Notes: a model not told the origin generated them from the letters alone. A DNA stretch of 61,413 nt from Clostridia bacterium (GCA_030532035.1 JAUNLX010000008.1:1-61413); one strand, 5' to 3'. Positions 17,727 through 26,972 are shown, numbered from the stretch's first letter. Numbers and translations: made by a program.

Positions 17727-18386
17727 ATGAATTATTCTTTTTTAAAAAACACTAATTTATTTCATGGTATCAGTGAAGATGAAATAAAATATGCATTAAA
17801 ATGCCTTAATGCAAGACAAAAAACTTACAAAAAAAACGAAATTATATTTAACGCAGGCAATACAGTAAATGAGATTGGATTAGTTTTATCTGGTAGTGTC
17901 AATGTCGTTATGAATTTATATTGGGGAGACAGTAGAATCTTGGGTCATATCGAAAAAGGACAAGTCTTTGCAGAAAATTATGCAGCTGTTGTTGGCAAAG
18001 AATTAATTTGCGACATAACAGCCTGCGAGGACTGTGAAATTTTATTCTTAAACTTGCGCAGCGTTATGACAACTTGTCAGAGATGTTGTAGTTTTCATCA
18101 ACAGCTCATTTATAATCTGCTCAAAATATCTGCTCAAAAAAATTTAAATCTTTTGGGAAGAATTATGCATACAGCTTCAAGGAGTATAAGATCTCGGATT
18201 ATTTCATATCTTTCCGAACAATCTATGATAAATGGGAGCACTCATTTTAAGATTCCCTTTGATCGAAAACAACTTGCCGACTATTTAGGTGTAGACAGAA
18301 GTGCCCTTTCAAATGAACTGAGTAAAATGCAAAAAGAGGGATTAATTACATTTAAGAAAAATGATTTTGTGCTAAATGATTTGTAA
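17727..18386 (+). CDS. Crp/Fnr family regulator, HcpR-like
   Basis: This is a 219-residue regulator. Residues 10-125 form the cyclic-nucleotide-type sensor barrel, a long dimer helix follows, and the winged helix-turn-helix is at 178-215 (RKQLADYLGVDRSALSNEL). Six of its seven cysteines cluster at 95, 100, 103, 117, 120 and 121, a possible metal, heme or thiol switch; the N-terminal FNR cysteines are absent. It is divergent from the DUF1858-rubredoxin-hcp genes. It probably controls them, the DUF438 gene and itself through ACAACA-type palindromes, in the manner of HcpR regulators of nitrosative stress. Signal and direction of control are not known. Confidence 0.88.
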   Translation: MNYSFLKNTNLFHGISEDEIKYALKCLNARQKTYKKNEIIFNAGNTVNEIGLVLSGSVNVVMNLYWGDSRILGHIEKGQVFAENYAAVVGKELICDITACEDCEILFLNLRSVMTTCQRCCSFHQQLIYNLLKISAQKNLNLLGRIMHTASRSIRSRIISYLSEQSMINGSTHFKIPFDRKQLADYLGVDRSALSNELSKMQKEGLITFKKNDFVLNDL

Positions 18387-18409
18387 AAAAAGAAAAATTA
18401 AAATGAAAA

Positions 18410-18438
18410 AGAGCCGTCTTGATACACAAGACGGCTCT
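18410..18438 (-). terminator. Terminator between regulator and DUF438 gene
   Basis: A 12-bp stem AGAGCCGTCTTG/CAAGACGGCTCT with a five-base loop, followed by five T on the minus strand. It may also slow transcription from the regulator side. Confidence 0.85.
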
Positions 18439-18443
18439 ATAAA

Positions 18444-19904
18444 TTATTCTTGAAAATGTTCTTTTGCAAAATCCATATCCTGTACAATTTCCATTGTACC
18501 TAAATATTTACCTTTTTTATCTCTAACAGCCATATATGTAACAGCCATAGGTTTGCCAGCTTTTTCAGACCACAGAGCAACTGTATCACGAGTACCATTT
18601 CTGAAATCTTCAATTATAGCCCTTACCATAGGCTCAATTTTAGGTGGATGACAGGAAAATACATCTCTGTCTATTGCCATTCCAGGTCTTTTGAAAGCTT
18701 TGGGACCCTCGTTGAAATATCTATTTATATTTTTATCATCTACAAAGGTAATTTCTAATGGAATTGTGTTTAACATGGCTGTCATTTGTTCCACTGTCAT
18801 ATGTCCGCCAGGCATTACAATTTCATCGTTCAATTCTATAATTTCTGCTTTTTTGTTGTTTTCCGCCTCTTCCCAAACTTCTTGTTCAACACCAAAGCAC
18901 TCGTCGTAATCTTTAGAATCTTGATATATTCCGAACCATTCATCTTGAGTAAAATTAACAGCACAAATTGGGAATAAAATATTTTCTTCTTTATATATCA
19001 TTTCTTCGGCGCGTTTGAAAACTGCGTCTACTCGCTCTTTTATATCTTCATCAAATCTGTTAGTTTTAGCTATACTGCTGAGTTCATCCCTTATCTCGTC
19101 GTCGACCGTCCACATAACATCAGACGGGCCTGAAATTTCATATTTTACTTTTAGAAGAGGATATAACAGATCTCCCTTTTTTGCATAGTGAATAGAAAGT
19201 TCACGAATTTTATTAAATAGTTCAATTGTTTTTTCTTCCTTATATTTATCAAGCAAAATTTCCAAAGCTTCATTTTCTTTGGCAAAAGTATATAGAGGAT
19301 GAGCTTTTATCTTCTTTAAATCTGCTGCCAGTTTATTTTTATCAGAATAATCTTTTTCAACAGTATTTTGTTTTTCATCATCAATATTTTCTGAGCTTGA
19401 AATATTCTCTTCGATAGTTTTTCCATGAAAAAGTGCTGAATGTACATCGCAGAGGCGTTGAACTTCAGATAGAGGTGTCCCCTCTTCCAATAATTCTTGT
19501 TCAGCGTCCATTATTTCTGAAGCATCTACATCTTTAAAGTGCTTTACAAAATCAGCTCTTACAGATTCTATATCTTCTCCCTGACCAAGTCTTCTTAAAT
19601 AGTCTTTAAGTTGTTCTTTGCGTGTGTTAAAGTTATCTACAGAGGGGTTGTCATCAGAAATTTTATCAAGAGGCATTTCCCCTACTAATTCAAAACCATT
19701 TGACATCAAGGCAGAGATAATATCAATCATCGGGATATTTTTAATTTCAGCGCCCTTTGGTATGGTTATCATCTTTCCAACCGTATTTAACATAGATTTT
19801 TTAGTAACTTCAGTAAATCCTAAATCGGATAAAATTTTCTCTAATTGAGGAAACTCTTCTATAAGTTCATAAACGGTCTTGCTTAAATTTATTTTATTTG
19901 CCAT
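18444..19904 (-). CDS. DUF1858-DUF438-hemerythrin-like-PAS sensor protein
   Basis: This 486-residue soluble protein starts at MANKINL, chosen for the AAGGAGGT 7 bases upstream. Residues 1-75 are a DUF1858 domain and about 85-170 a DUF438 domain. Residues 200-330 are a His/Glu-rich helical hemerythrin-like domain (HPLYTF, SIHYAKKGDLLYP, EENILFPICA). The C-terminus, 355-480, is a PAS domain with VFSCHPPK. The combination suggests a diiron or O2/NO-binding sensor or repair protein. No kinase, GGDEF or DNA-binding output is present. Two overlapping palindromes related to the regulator site lie upstream. The biochemical role is unknown. Confidence 0.88.
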   Translation of the reverse strand: MANKINLSKTVYELIEEFPQLEKILSDLGFTEVTKKSMLNTVGKMITIPKGAEIKNIPMIDIISALMSNGFELVGEMPLDKISDDNPSVDNFNTRKEQLKDYLRRLGQGEDIESVRADFVKHFKDVDASEIMDAEQELLEEGTPLSEVQRLCDVHSALFHGKTIEENISSSENIDDEKQNTVEKDYSDKNKLAADLKKIKAHPLYTFAKENEALEILLDKYKEEKTIELFNKIRELSIHYAKKGDLLYPLLKVKYEISGPSDVMWTVDDEIRDELSSIAKTNRFDEDIKERVDAVFKRAEEMIYKEENILFPICAVNFTQDEWFGIYQDSKDYDECFGVEQEVWEEAENNKKAEIIELNDEIVMPGGHMTVEQMTAMLNTIPLEITFVDDKNINRYFNEGPKAFKRPGMAIDRDVFSCHPPKIEPMVRAIIEDFRNGTRDTVALWSEKAGKPMAVTYMAVRDKKGKYLGTMEIVQDMDFAKEHFQE

Positions 19905-19958
19905 ATTAACGACCTCCTTATCATCAACTTTATTATACAATAATTCTAAATACTATAA

Positions 19959-19984
19959 GTTGTTATAACAACAATTTTGTTGTT
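19959..19984. promoter_or_regulatory. Double palindromic operator before DUF438 gene
   Basis: Two overlapping inverted repeats share a half-site: GTTGTTATAACAAC (19959-19972) and ACAACAATTTTGTTGT (19968-19983). The second matches the site at 17688 in 14 of 16 positions. A -10 candidate TATAAT lies at 19932-19937 (minus), putting the first palindrome near -41. Confidence 0.65.
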
Positions 19985-20114
19985 TTGGCAAAAAGTCGAA
20001 ATTGATTTTTAATATATATAATTTTCCCGCACATACATTATATTACATATAAAATTTTATACAAATCTAAAAAATTATATTTTTAATTAAAAGCGCAATT
20101 TCCCTTTGGTGATT

Positions 20115-20127
20115 TTGTTACAAACAA
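20115..20127. promoter_or_regulatory. Degenerate ACAAC-type site before CoADR gene
   Basis: TTGTT-ACA-AACAA resembles the two better operators but its spacer is one base longer. It lies 52 bp before the CoA-disulfide reductase start and could add this gene to the same regulon. Confidence 0.35.
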
Positions 20128-20178
20128 CAAAAAATTTTTAATGTATATTAAGGTATAAATTGACAGAAAGGAGAGCTT

Positions 20179-21867
20179 ATGTCTAAGAAAATATTGATAG
20201 TTGGAGGAGTCGCTGGAGGACTTTCTGCAGCAACAAGACTCAGAAGAAATAGCGAAAGCGACGAAATAACGGTTTTTGAGAGAGGAAGAGATGTTTCTTT
20301 TTCAAATTGTTCTCTCCCCTATAGACTTGGAAATATCATAAAAAACACAGAAGATTTAATTTTTTCAGGTCCTGAATACTTTAAGAAAATATTTAATATC
20401 GATGTAAAGATTCGGCATGAAGTTTTGTCTATAGACAGAGAGAATAAACAAATTTCCGTAAAAAATTTGTTGAATAATGAAATTTATCAAAAAGCATATG
20501 ATGTTCTCATTTTATCTCCTGGAGCTCATCCAATTATTCCCAACATAAAAATTGATGATTCTATGCCGATTTTCACAATTAGAAATGTTGAGGACATTGA
20601 GCAAATTCTTGATGGCGTAAAAAATGCTAAAGACATAACTGTTATAGGCGGAGGATTTATTGGCGTTGAAGCCGCTGAAAATTTAAATCACGCCGGTAAA
20701 AATGTAAGTTTAATTGAAGCTACCAGTCAAATTTTACGCCCTTATGATGAAGATATGGTGCAAATCTTGCATAAAAATATTGAAGACAAAGGTATAAATT
20801 TATTTTTAAATTCTCCTGTCAAAGAAATTAAATCAGATGAAGTTTTATTGGGAAATGATGAAATAATAAAAGCTCAAGCTGTTATTATGGCAATAGGAGT
20901 TTCTCCGGAAAATTCTCTGGCAAAGTCTGCAAATCTTGAACTGGGTGTAAGATCCACTATTAAAACAGATGAATTTTACAAAACAAATGACCCTAATATT
21001 TATGCTATTGGCGACGCAATAGAAGTTGAAAGCAAACTCGACGGACAAAAAATCAATCTTACTCTGGCAGGACCTGCACTAAAACAAGCACATATAGTGG
21101 CTGATTTGATAAATGGTAAAAAACCAAAAGAAATTAAGAATACTTATATTGGCAGTTCTGCAATAAAGGTCTTTGACTATAACGCAGCTGCTACGGGGCT
21201 TTCGGAAAGTGCGATCGAAAAGCAGGCTCTTCCAATAAAATATGACAGCATAAATCTTGTTTTGAGTGATAAAGTTTCAATTATGCCAGATGCTTCATAT
21301 ATGATTTTCAAATTGATTTTTGAAGTTCCGTCCGGTAAAGTTTTAGGCGCTCAGGCAATAGGTACGGGAGATGTAACAAAGCGAATTGATGTAATCTCAA
21401 CTGCAATACATTTTGGTGGCACAGTTTATGATTTACAGAATATAGAAGTTGCCTACGCTCCCCCATTTGCAACAGCTAAAGATATTATAAATTATGCTGG
21501 ATATGCCGCTGCTAATGTTTTAGAGGGAAAATATGAACACGAAAAATGTAAAAATATTAGAACTTTGGTTGATCAAGGCGCAGTCATTATAGATGTCAGA
21601 GAAAAATTTGAATTTGCAAATGGTCATCTTAAAAATGCAATAAATATTCCCTTAAGTGAAATCAGAGAAAGGTTAGATGAAATTCCAAAAGATAAACCCG
21701 TCTATCTATATTGTCGCTCTGCTCAAAGAAGTTACACTGCAACGATGATTCTAAAAAACAGAGGATATGAAAATGTTAAAAATATAAATGGTGGATTTTT
21801 ATTTATTGAACTGTATGAATATTATAATGAAAAAATTTTGAAAAAAGATTCAATCATAGAAGGATAG
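20179..21867 (+). CDS. CoA-disulfide reductase/NADH oxidase with rhodanese domain
   Basis: This 562-residue fusion starts after GAAAGGAGAG. An N-terminal FAD/NAD(P)H pyridine nucleotide-disulfide reductase (GGVAGGLSAA at 9-18; single redox cysteine 44 in NCSLPYRLG; second GxGxxG in VIGGGFIGVEAAEN near 154) is followed by a rhodanese domain from about 460. That domain has active-site Cys in YLYCRSAQRS. Such CoADR-Rhd proteins reduce CoA disulfides, persulfides or polysulfide. It fits the surrounding stress genes in thiol and sulfur redox repair. The true substrate is not readable. It is monocistronic, followed by tandem hairpins. Confidence 0.93.
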   Translation: MSKKILIVGGVAGGLSAATRLRRNSESDEITVFERGRDVSFSNCSLPYRLGNIIKNTEDLIFSGPEYFKKIFNIDVKIRHEVLSIDRENKQISVKNLLNNEIYQKAYDVLILSPGAHPIIPNIKIDDSMPIFTIRNVEDIEQILDGVKNAKDITVIGGGFIGVEAAENLNHAGKNVSLIEATSQILRPYDEDMVQILHKNIEDKGINLFLNSPVKEIKSDEVLLGNDEIIKAQAVIMAIGVSPENSLAKSANLELGVRSTIKTDEFYKTNDPNIYAIGDAIEVESKLDGQKINLTLAGPALKQAHIVADLINGKKPKEIKNTYIGSSAIKVFDYNAAATGLSESAIEKQALPIKYDSINLVLSDKVSIMPDASYMIFKLIFEVPSGKVLGAQAIGTGDVTKRIDVISTAIHFGGTVYDLQNIEVAYAPPFATAKDIINYAGYAAANVLEGKYEHEKCKNIRTLVDQGAVIIDVREKFEFANGHLKNAINIPLSEIRERLDEIPKDKPVYLYCRSAQRSYTATMILKNRGYENVKNINGGFLFIELYEYYNEKILKKDSIIEG

Positions 21868-21870
21868 GAC

Positions 21871-22010
21871 ATATCGCCCGCTGGCGCGGGCGATATTGTT
21901 TTTAATTTTTGTTTTTATATATTTTTGAGTTCGCCCGCTGGCGCGGGCGATATTGTTTTTAATTTTTGTTTTTATATAATTTAGAGTTCGCCCGCTGGCG
22001 CGGGCGATAT
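21871..22010. repeat. Tandem array of three TGGC-loop hairpins, 57-bp period
   Basis: Copies begin at 21874, 21931 and 21988, each exactly 57 bp apart. Each holds TCGCCCGC-TGGC-GCGGGCGA, a perfect 8-bp stem (11 bp in copy 1), followed by a T-rich stretch. The third unit is cut short after the hairpin. The GC-rich stems stand out in AT-rich DNA. They could act as serial terminators for the CoADR gene or be a REP-like mobile palindrome. Confidence 0.9.
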
Positions 22011-22032
22011 TCTTCTTTGACTTTTCTCTTTA

Positions 22033-22061
22033 TTGATAAATATAATCTTTAATAATATAAT
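22033..22061 (+). promoter_or_regulatory. Promoter of SEDS gene
   Basis: TTGATA (22033-22038), 17 bases, TATAAT (22056-22061), just after the hairpin array. Confidence 0.75.
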
Positions 22062-22112
22062 TGTATAGAATAAATTGATTTATCACTAAATTTCAGAAAG
22101 CGACGGTAAACT

Positions 22113-23267
22113 ATGAGCAACTTTTTAGGACTCATCAAATCTTTTTTCAAGAGGACAGATCACCTACTTATTTTTCTGTGCCTTTTAGCTTCATCGCTCG
22201 GTATATTGTTTGTATCGAGTGCAACAAGATACAAAGGGCAAGGTGTGATTTCCAGTGATGTTCGAACTATGCTCGCCGCTGTAATTCTCGGATTTGTAAT
22301 AGCAATTATAATGTCTTTGCTCGACAGTGATATATACTTAAAGCTAATGCCATTTATTGTTGCAGTCAGTATAATTTTGATGATAGCTGTAATGCTTTTC
22401 GGTGTTGCCCCACAAGGTCGTGAAGACTCTAAAATTTGGCTCGATCTCAAATTATTTTATTTTCAACCATCAGAACTTTTGAAAGTTGCTTTTATTCTAA
22501 GTTTTTCTTATCACTTAGGTAAAATAAAAGACAATCTCAACCGCCCACTAAATGTATTTTTAATCTTTTTACATGCAATTGTTCCTTTCGGATTAGTAGC
22601 TATTTCAGGCGATGACGGTTCTGCTTTAGTTTTCTTACTTTTATCAGTTGCGATGGTTTTTGTAGCAGGAATAAATTGGAAATATATGGTGTCATCTATA
22701 GTATTGATTTTAGCAGCTCTGCCTCTTCTATGGCTAAAATTAAGCACTTTCCAAAAACAACGATTTTATGTTTTATTTAAGCCAGAAGAATATCCAAATG
22801 TAGCCTATCAACAGAACCGGGCTGCCGACGCTCTGCGCTCAGGTGGTTTTACTGGAAGTGGTTTATTCAAAGGCATATATACGCAAAATTATTTAGTACC
22901 TGAAGCAGAAAATGATTTTATATTCTCAGTAGTTTGCGAAGAATCGGGAATGATTGGGGCTTTGTTCGTTTTACTTTTATTTATTTTAATCATATTAAAA
23001 ATTTTATTCACCGCAAAAAAAGCTCGAGATTTTTCTGCAAAAATGATTTGCTATGGCGTCGCATTTTTAATATCAATTCAAATTTTAATAAATGTGTCTA
23101 TGGTTCTTAGGTTGGGCCCGGTAATAGGAATAACACTTCCATTTTTCAGTGCCGGAGGCTCCTCAACGCTATGTATGTATTTAGCTATTGGGCTTGTATT
23201 ATCCGTCTATCACACAAATTCATATCAACCTATACGCACAGTGCGTTACAGAGTAAATACAAGATAA
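22113..23267 (+). CDS. SEDS family FtsW/RodA/SpoVE glycosyltransferase
   Basis: This 384-residue polytopic membrane protein has about ten membrane segments and polymerises lipid II glycan chains. Family motifs are QPSELLK near 117, VPEAENDFIF near 265 and GITLPFFSAGGSS near 338. The canonical QS...AIGSGGLxGKG loop is changed to QQNRAADALRSGGFTGSGLFKG, and the usual TDF is NDF. It is therefore a diverged SEDS member, and RodA versus FtsW cannot be decided. No class B PBP lies beside it. The ribosome site is weak. It has its own promoter and a terminator shared with mntP. Confidence 0.88.
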   Translation: MSNFLGLIKSFFKRTDHLLIFLCLLASSLGILFVSSATRYKGQGVISSDVRTMLAAVILGFVIAIIMSLLDSDIYLKLMPFIVAVSIILMIAVMLFGVAPQGREDSKIWLDLKLFYFQPSELLKVAFILSFSYHLGKIKDNLNRPLNVFLIFLHAIVPFGLVAISGDDGSALVFLLLSVAMVFVAGINWKYMVSSIVLILAALPLLWLKLSTFQKQRFYVLFKPEEYPNVAYQQNRAADALRSGGFTGSGLFKGIYTQNYLVPEAENDFIFSVVCEESGMIGALFVLLLFILIILKILFTAKKARDFSAKMICYGVAFLISIQILINVSMVLRLGPVIGITLPFFSAGGSSTLCMYLAIGLVLSVYHTNSYQPIRTVRYRVNTR

Positions 23268-23297
23268 AAAAAGCGACTTTCGTCGCTTTATTTTTTT
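23266..23297. terminator. Bidirectional terminator SEDS/mntP
   Basis: AAAGCGAC-TTTC-GTCGCTTT stem with A- and T-runs between the convergent genes. Confidence 0.88.
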
Positions 23298-23869
23298 ATT
23301 AAAGTTGGAATAAGTATTTTAAGACCAATTGCAATGAGGATGATTCCCCCGACTATATTTGCTTTATCTGAAAATACAGTCTTAAATTTTTTCCCGACAA
23401 TCACTCCAATAAAACAAATTAAAGCTGTTACTATGCCGATTATAAGAGTTGCAATAAGAGATTGAGAGAGAGAATATTCAGATATTGTAAATCCTACAGA
23501 TAATGCGTCTATTGAAGTTGCGACACCCTGCAACATCAGTGCAAAAAATCCAAGTTGCTCTATCTTTTCTTCATCTTTGTTTTTTATCCCCTCATATATC
23601 ATTTTTCCACCGATAATGAGCAATAGGAAAAAAGCAATTTTCGGAACATGGTGTGCAAAAATTGCAAATGACTTTGCTAAATAAGATACACAGACCCAGC
23701 CTATAAAAGACATTAAGAACTGAAATATACCGAAAGTTCCAGATATACCAATTATTTTTGATTTTTTCATTGTAGGCTCGTTCAAACCATCAGCCACAGA
23801 AACTGAAAAAGCATCCATTGCTAAACCGACGCCTAAAAAAAGATTTTGTAAAAAGAAAGTGATACCCAT
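23288..23869 (-). CDS. mntP: Manganese efflux pump MntP-like
   Basis: This 193-residue membrane protein of the DUF204/MntP family has six hydrophobic segments and the duplicated half-motif GLAMDAFSVSVADG near 15-28 and VATSIDALSVGFT near 115, with the conserved Asp residues. It exports Mn2+ and protects against manganese excess. The start follows GAGGAG. No yybP-type riboswitch can be seen in its 5' region. It is monocistronic. Confidence 0.9.
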   Translation of the reverse strand: MGITFFLQNLFLGVGLAMDAFSVSVADGLNEPTMKKSKIIGISGTFGIFQFLMSFIGWVCVSYLAKSFAIFAHHVPKIAFFLLLIIGGKMIYEGIKNKDEEKIEQLGFFALMLQGVATSIDALSVGFTISEYSLSQSLIATLIIGIVTALICFIGVIVGKKFKTVFSDKANIVGGIILIAIGLKILIPTLIKK

Positions 23870-24028
23870 ATATTCTCCTCATCACATTTTATAAATTGTA
23901 ACATAGCTTTTCAAAAATAAAAATCTATATATTAAATTTACTTTATCTTTGTTCAACTTCTTTATATTACAGATAAAATTAAGCTAAATAGTGTTTATTT
24001 TGTAGTTTTTATATAAGAAAATCAAATA

Positions 24029-24060
24029 AAAAAGACTAAGAAAATTTTCTTAGTCTTTTT
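24029..24060. terminator. Terminator of ppdK
   Basis: Perfect 16+16 base inverted repeat AAAAAGACTAAGAAAA and its complement, ending in T5 on both strands. It lies 17 bp past the ppdK stop. Confidence 0.9.
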
Positions 24061-24076
24061 ATTCTTGTTTCAGATT

Positions 24077-26758
24077 TTATTTAGCTTCAGCATTGATAGC
24101 TGCCTGTGCTGCAGCAAGTCTTGCAATAGGCACTCTGAAAGGTGAACAAGAAACATAGTCAAGTCCAATATTATGACAGAATTCAACAGTTGAAGGATCT
24201 CCGCCATGTTCTCCACAAATTCCAAGATGAAGATTTTCATTTGTTTCTCTTCCAAGTTTTGAAGCCATTTTAACAAGTTTTCCTACGCCATGTTGATCGA
24301 GTTTTGCAAAAGGATCGTTTTCGTAAATCTTGTTTTTATAATAGCTTTCAAGGAAAGCACCTGCGTCATCTCTGGAAAATCCAAAAGTCATCTGAGTGAG
24401 GTCATTTGTTCCGAATGAGAAGAAATCAGCTTCTTGTGCAATTTCATCTGCAAGTAATGCAGCTCTCGGAATTTCAATCATTGTTCCTACAAGATATTCT
24501 AATTTTTTACCTGTTTCTTCAAAAACTTTTTCAGCAGTCTTTGTGATTATATCTTTTACAAATTTGAATTCTTTGATTTCTCCAACAAGAGGAACCATAA
24601 TTTCAGGAACAATATTCCAATCTGGATGGTCTTCATTTACTTTGATTGCAGCTTTTATAATTGCTGCTGTTTGCATTTTACAAATTTCAGGATAAGTAAC
24701 TGTCAAACGGCATCCTCTATGTCCCATCATTGGGTTAAATTCATGCATTGAAGCAATCTTATCTTTAACTTGTTTAACTGTTTTGTTTGTCTTTTTAGCG
24801 AGATTTTCAATTTCATCTTCTTTTTTAGGCAAGAATTCATGTAAAGGTGGGTCAAGCAAACGAATTGTTACTGGAAGACCTTCAAGGGACTCATAAATTT
24901 CCTCGAAGTCTTTTTGTTGTATTGGGAGAATTTTTGCAAGAGCTTTTTCTCTTTCCTCTACTGTTTCAGAGAGAATCATTTCTCTAAATGGTTCAATTCT
25001 GTCTGCTTCAAAGAACATATGCTCTGTTCTGCAAAGTCCAATTCCCTGTGCACCGAGTTTCTTTGCCTGTTTTGCGTCTTTTGGAGTATCTGCATTAGTT
25101 CTTACTTTAAGTCTTCTGTATTTATCTGCGTAGTCCATTATTCTTTCAAATTCGCCAACAATGGTTGCAGGAGAAGTTGGAAGAGTTCCCTGATAAATAT
25201 TACCTGTTGTTCCGTCGATTGAGATTTCGTCTCCCTCGTGGAAAGTAACTCCGCCAAGCTCAAATTTCTTATTCTTTTCGTCCATTTTGATGTCGCCACA
25301 ACCAGAAACACAGCAAGTTCCCATTCCTCTTGCTACAACGGCTGCGTGAGAAGTCATTCCGCCTCTAACAGTCAAAATACCTTGAGCTACTTGCATTCCT
25401 CTGATATCGTCAGGAGAAGTTTCAAGTCTAACGAGAATAACTTTTTCTCCTTTATTAGCCCAAGCTTCTGCATCAGCAGCAGTAAATACTACTTTACCAC
25501 TTGAAGCACCTGGAGAAGCTCCGAGTCCTTTACCTAAGGGCTTTGTTTCTTTCAAAGCTTTATCGTCAAATTGAGGATGTAAGAGAGTGTCGAGGTTTCT
25601 TGGGTCAATCATCAAAACAGCTTCTTTTTCTGTTCTCATTCCCTCATCAACTAAATCACAGGCAATTTTAAGAGCTGCTTTAGCTGTTCTCTTACCGTTT
25701 CTTGTTTGAAGCATATAGAGTTTTTTGTTTTCTACAGTAAATTCCATATCCTGCATATCTCTGTAATGCTTTTCAAGATTTTCACATACTTGAATGAATT
25801 CGTCATATGCTTCTGGGAATTTATTTTTCATTTCATCAATGTGCATTGGAGTTCTAATACCTGCAACAACGTCTTCACCTTGAGCATTGATAAGGAATTC
25901 TCCCATAAGCTTGTTTTCGCCTGTAGCTGGATTTCTTGTGAAAGCAACACCTGTTCCACAATCATCGCCCATGTTTCCAAAAGCCATCATCTGAACATTT
26001 ACTGCAGTTCCCCAAGAATATGGAATATCGTTATCACGACGATAGATATTTGCTCTGGGATTGTCCCAAGAACGGAAAACAGCTTTTACTGCACCCATCA
26101 TCTGTGCAAGAGGATCATCTGGGAATTCAACGCTTTCTTCAAAGCTTTCGCCCTGTTTTTCAGCCTCTTCTTTTCTTTGAGTCATTACTTTTTTGTACTC
26201 ATCTTTGAATTTATATGCAAGTTCTTTGAGGTCATCAGCAGTTAAATCAACATCTTGACTTACGCCCTTTTCCTCTTTCATTTGATCTATGAGTTCTTCA
26301 AAATATGATTTACCGACTTCCATAACAACATCGGAATACATTTGGATAAATCTTCTATAACAGTCCCAAGCCCAACGAGGATTATTTGATTTTTGAGCCA
26401 TTGTCTCAACAACATCTTCATTGAGTCCAAGGTTTAAGATAGTATCCATCATTCCGGGCATTGAAGCTCTGGCACCTGAACGAACAGATACGAGCAAAGG
26501 ATTTTCTTTGTCTCCGAATTTTTTACCTGTTATTTCTTCAAGTTTTGCAAGGTTTTCTAAGATTTGCTTTTCAATGTCGGCATTAATTTTTCCGCCGTCC
26601 TCGTAGTACTGCGTACAAGCTTCGGTCGTAACAGTAAAACCTTGAGGTACAGGTAAACCAAGATTAGTCATTTCAGCGAGGTTAGCACCTTTTCCTCCAA
26701 GAAGCTCACGCATACTTGCATTTCCCTCTGAAAAGAGGTAAACGAATTTTTTGCTCAT
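24077..26758 (-). CDS. ppdK: Pyruvate phosphate dikinase
   Basis: This 893-residue enzyme interconverts pyruvate, ATP and Pi with PEP, AMP and PPi. It has an N-terminal nucleotide-binding domain (GGKGANLAEM at 22-31, GARASMPGMMDT near 94), a central swivelling domain with the phosphorylated His in GGMTSHAAVVARGMG near 455, and a C-terminal PEP-binding barrel with GTNDLTQ and GICGEHGGDP. The length is full. In clostridia it often runs glycolytically with PPi. Start after AAGGAG. It is monocistronic, behind an extended -10 (TGTTATAAT) promoter near 26806. Confidence 0.98.
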   Translation of the reverse strand: MSKKFVYLFSEGNASMRELLGGKGANLAEMTNLGLPVPQGFTVTTEACTQYYEDGGKINADIEKQILENLAKLEEITGKKFGDKENPLLVSVRSGARASMPGMMDTILNLGLNEDVVETMAQKSNNPRWAWDCYRRFIQMYSDVVMEVGKSYFEELIDQMKEEKGVSQDVDLTADDLKELAYKFKDEYKKVMTQRKEEAEKQGESFEESVEFPDDPLAQMMGAVKAVFRSWDNPRANIYRRDNDIPYSWGTAVNVQMMAFGNMGDDCGTGVAFTRNPATGENKLMGEFLINAQGEDVVAGIRTPMHIDEMKNKFPEAYDEFIQVCENLEKHYRDMQDMEFTVENKKLYMLQTRNGKRTAKAALKIACDLVDEGMRTEKEAVLMIDPRNLDTLLHPQFDDKALKETKPLGKGLGASPGASSGKVVFTAADAEAWANKGEKVILVRLETSPDDIRGMQVAQGILTVRGGMTSHAAVVARGMGTCCVSGCGDIKMDEKNKKFELGGVTFHEGDEISIDGTTGNIYQGTLPTSPATIVGEFERIMDYADKYRRLKVRTNADTPKDAKQAKKLGAQGIGLCRTEHMFFEADRIEPFREMILSETVEEREKALAKILPIQQKDFEEIYESLEGLPVTIRLLDPPLHEFLPKKEDEIENLAKKTNKTVKQVKDKIASMHEFNPMMGHRGCRLTVTYPEICKMQTAAIIKAAIKVNEDHPDWNIVPEIMVPLVGEIKEFKFVKDIITKTAEKVFEETGKKLEYLVGTMIEIPRAALLADEIAQEADFFSFGTNDLTQMTFGFSRDDAGAFLESYYKNKIYENDPFAKLDQHGVGKLVKMASKLGRETNENLHLGICGEHGGDPSTVEFCHNIGLDYVSCSPFRVPIARLAAAQAAINAEAK

Positions 26759-26942
26759 AAGTTTCTCCTTTTATAATTAATTTTTATTAATTGCATATCT
26801 TTACAAATTATAACATATTTAAGGTAGGTAAAGTATTGGTTTATTTATACAAGGTTTGTGAATTTATAGAAAAATTTATTCACAATATTCACAATTTACA
26901 CAAAATTAAAATAAATACAAAATATGTTTTTGATAAATATAC

Positions 26943-26972
26943 AAAAAAAATGGTGTGCTTTTCGCACACCAT
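26943..26972 (-). terminator. Terminator of rplS
   Basis: ATGGTGTGC/GCACACCAT stem with loop TTTTC, then eight T on the minus strand. Confidence 0.9.

Noticed and set aside
21871..22010. CRISPR array
   Set aside because: Only three units; the spacers are near-identical and no cas genes are present.
23870..24028. Manganese (yybP-type) riboswitch before mntP
   Set aside because: Searched because such riboswitches often precede mntP, but no matching core was seen.
25706..26245. 179-residue plus-strand reading frame
   Set aside because: Antisense shadow inside ppdK, no supporting start site or homology.
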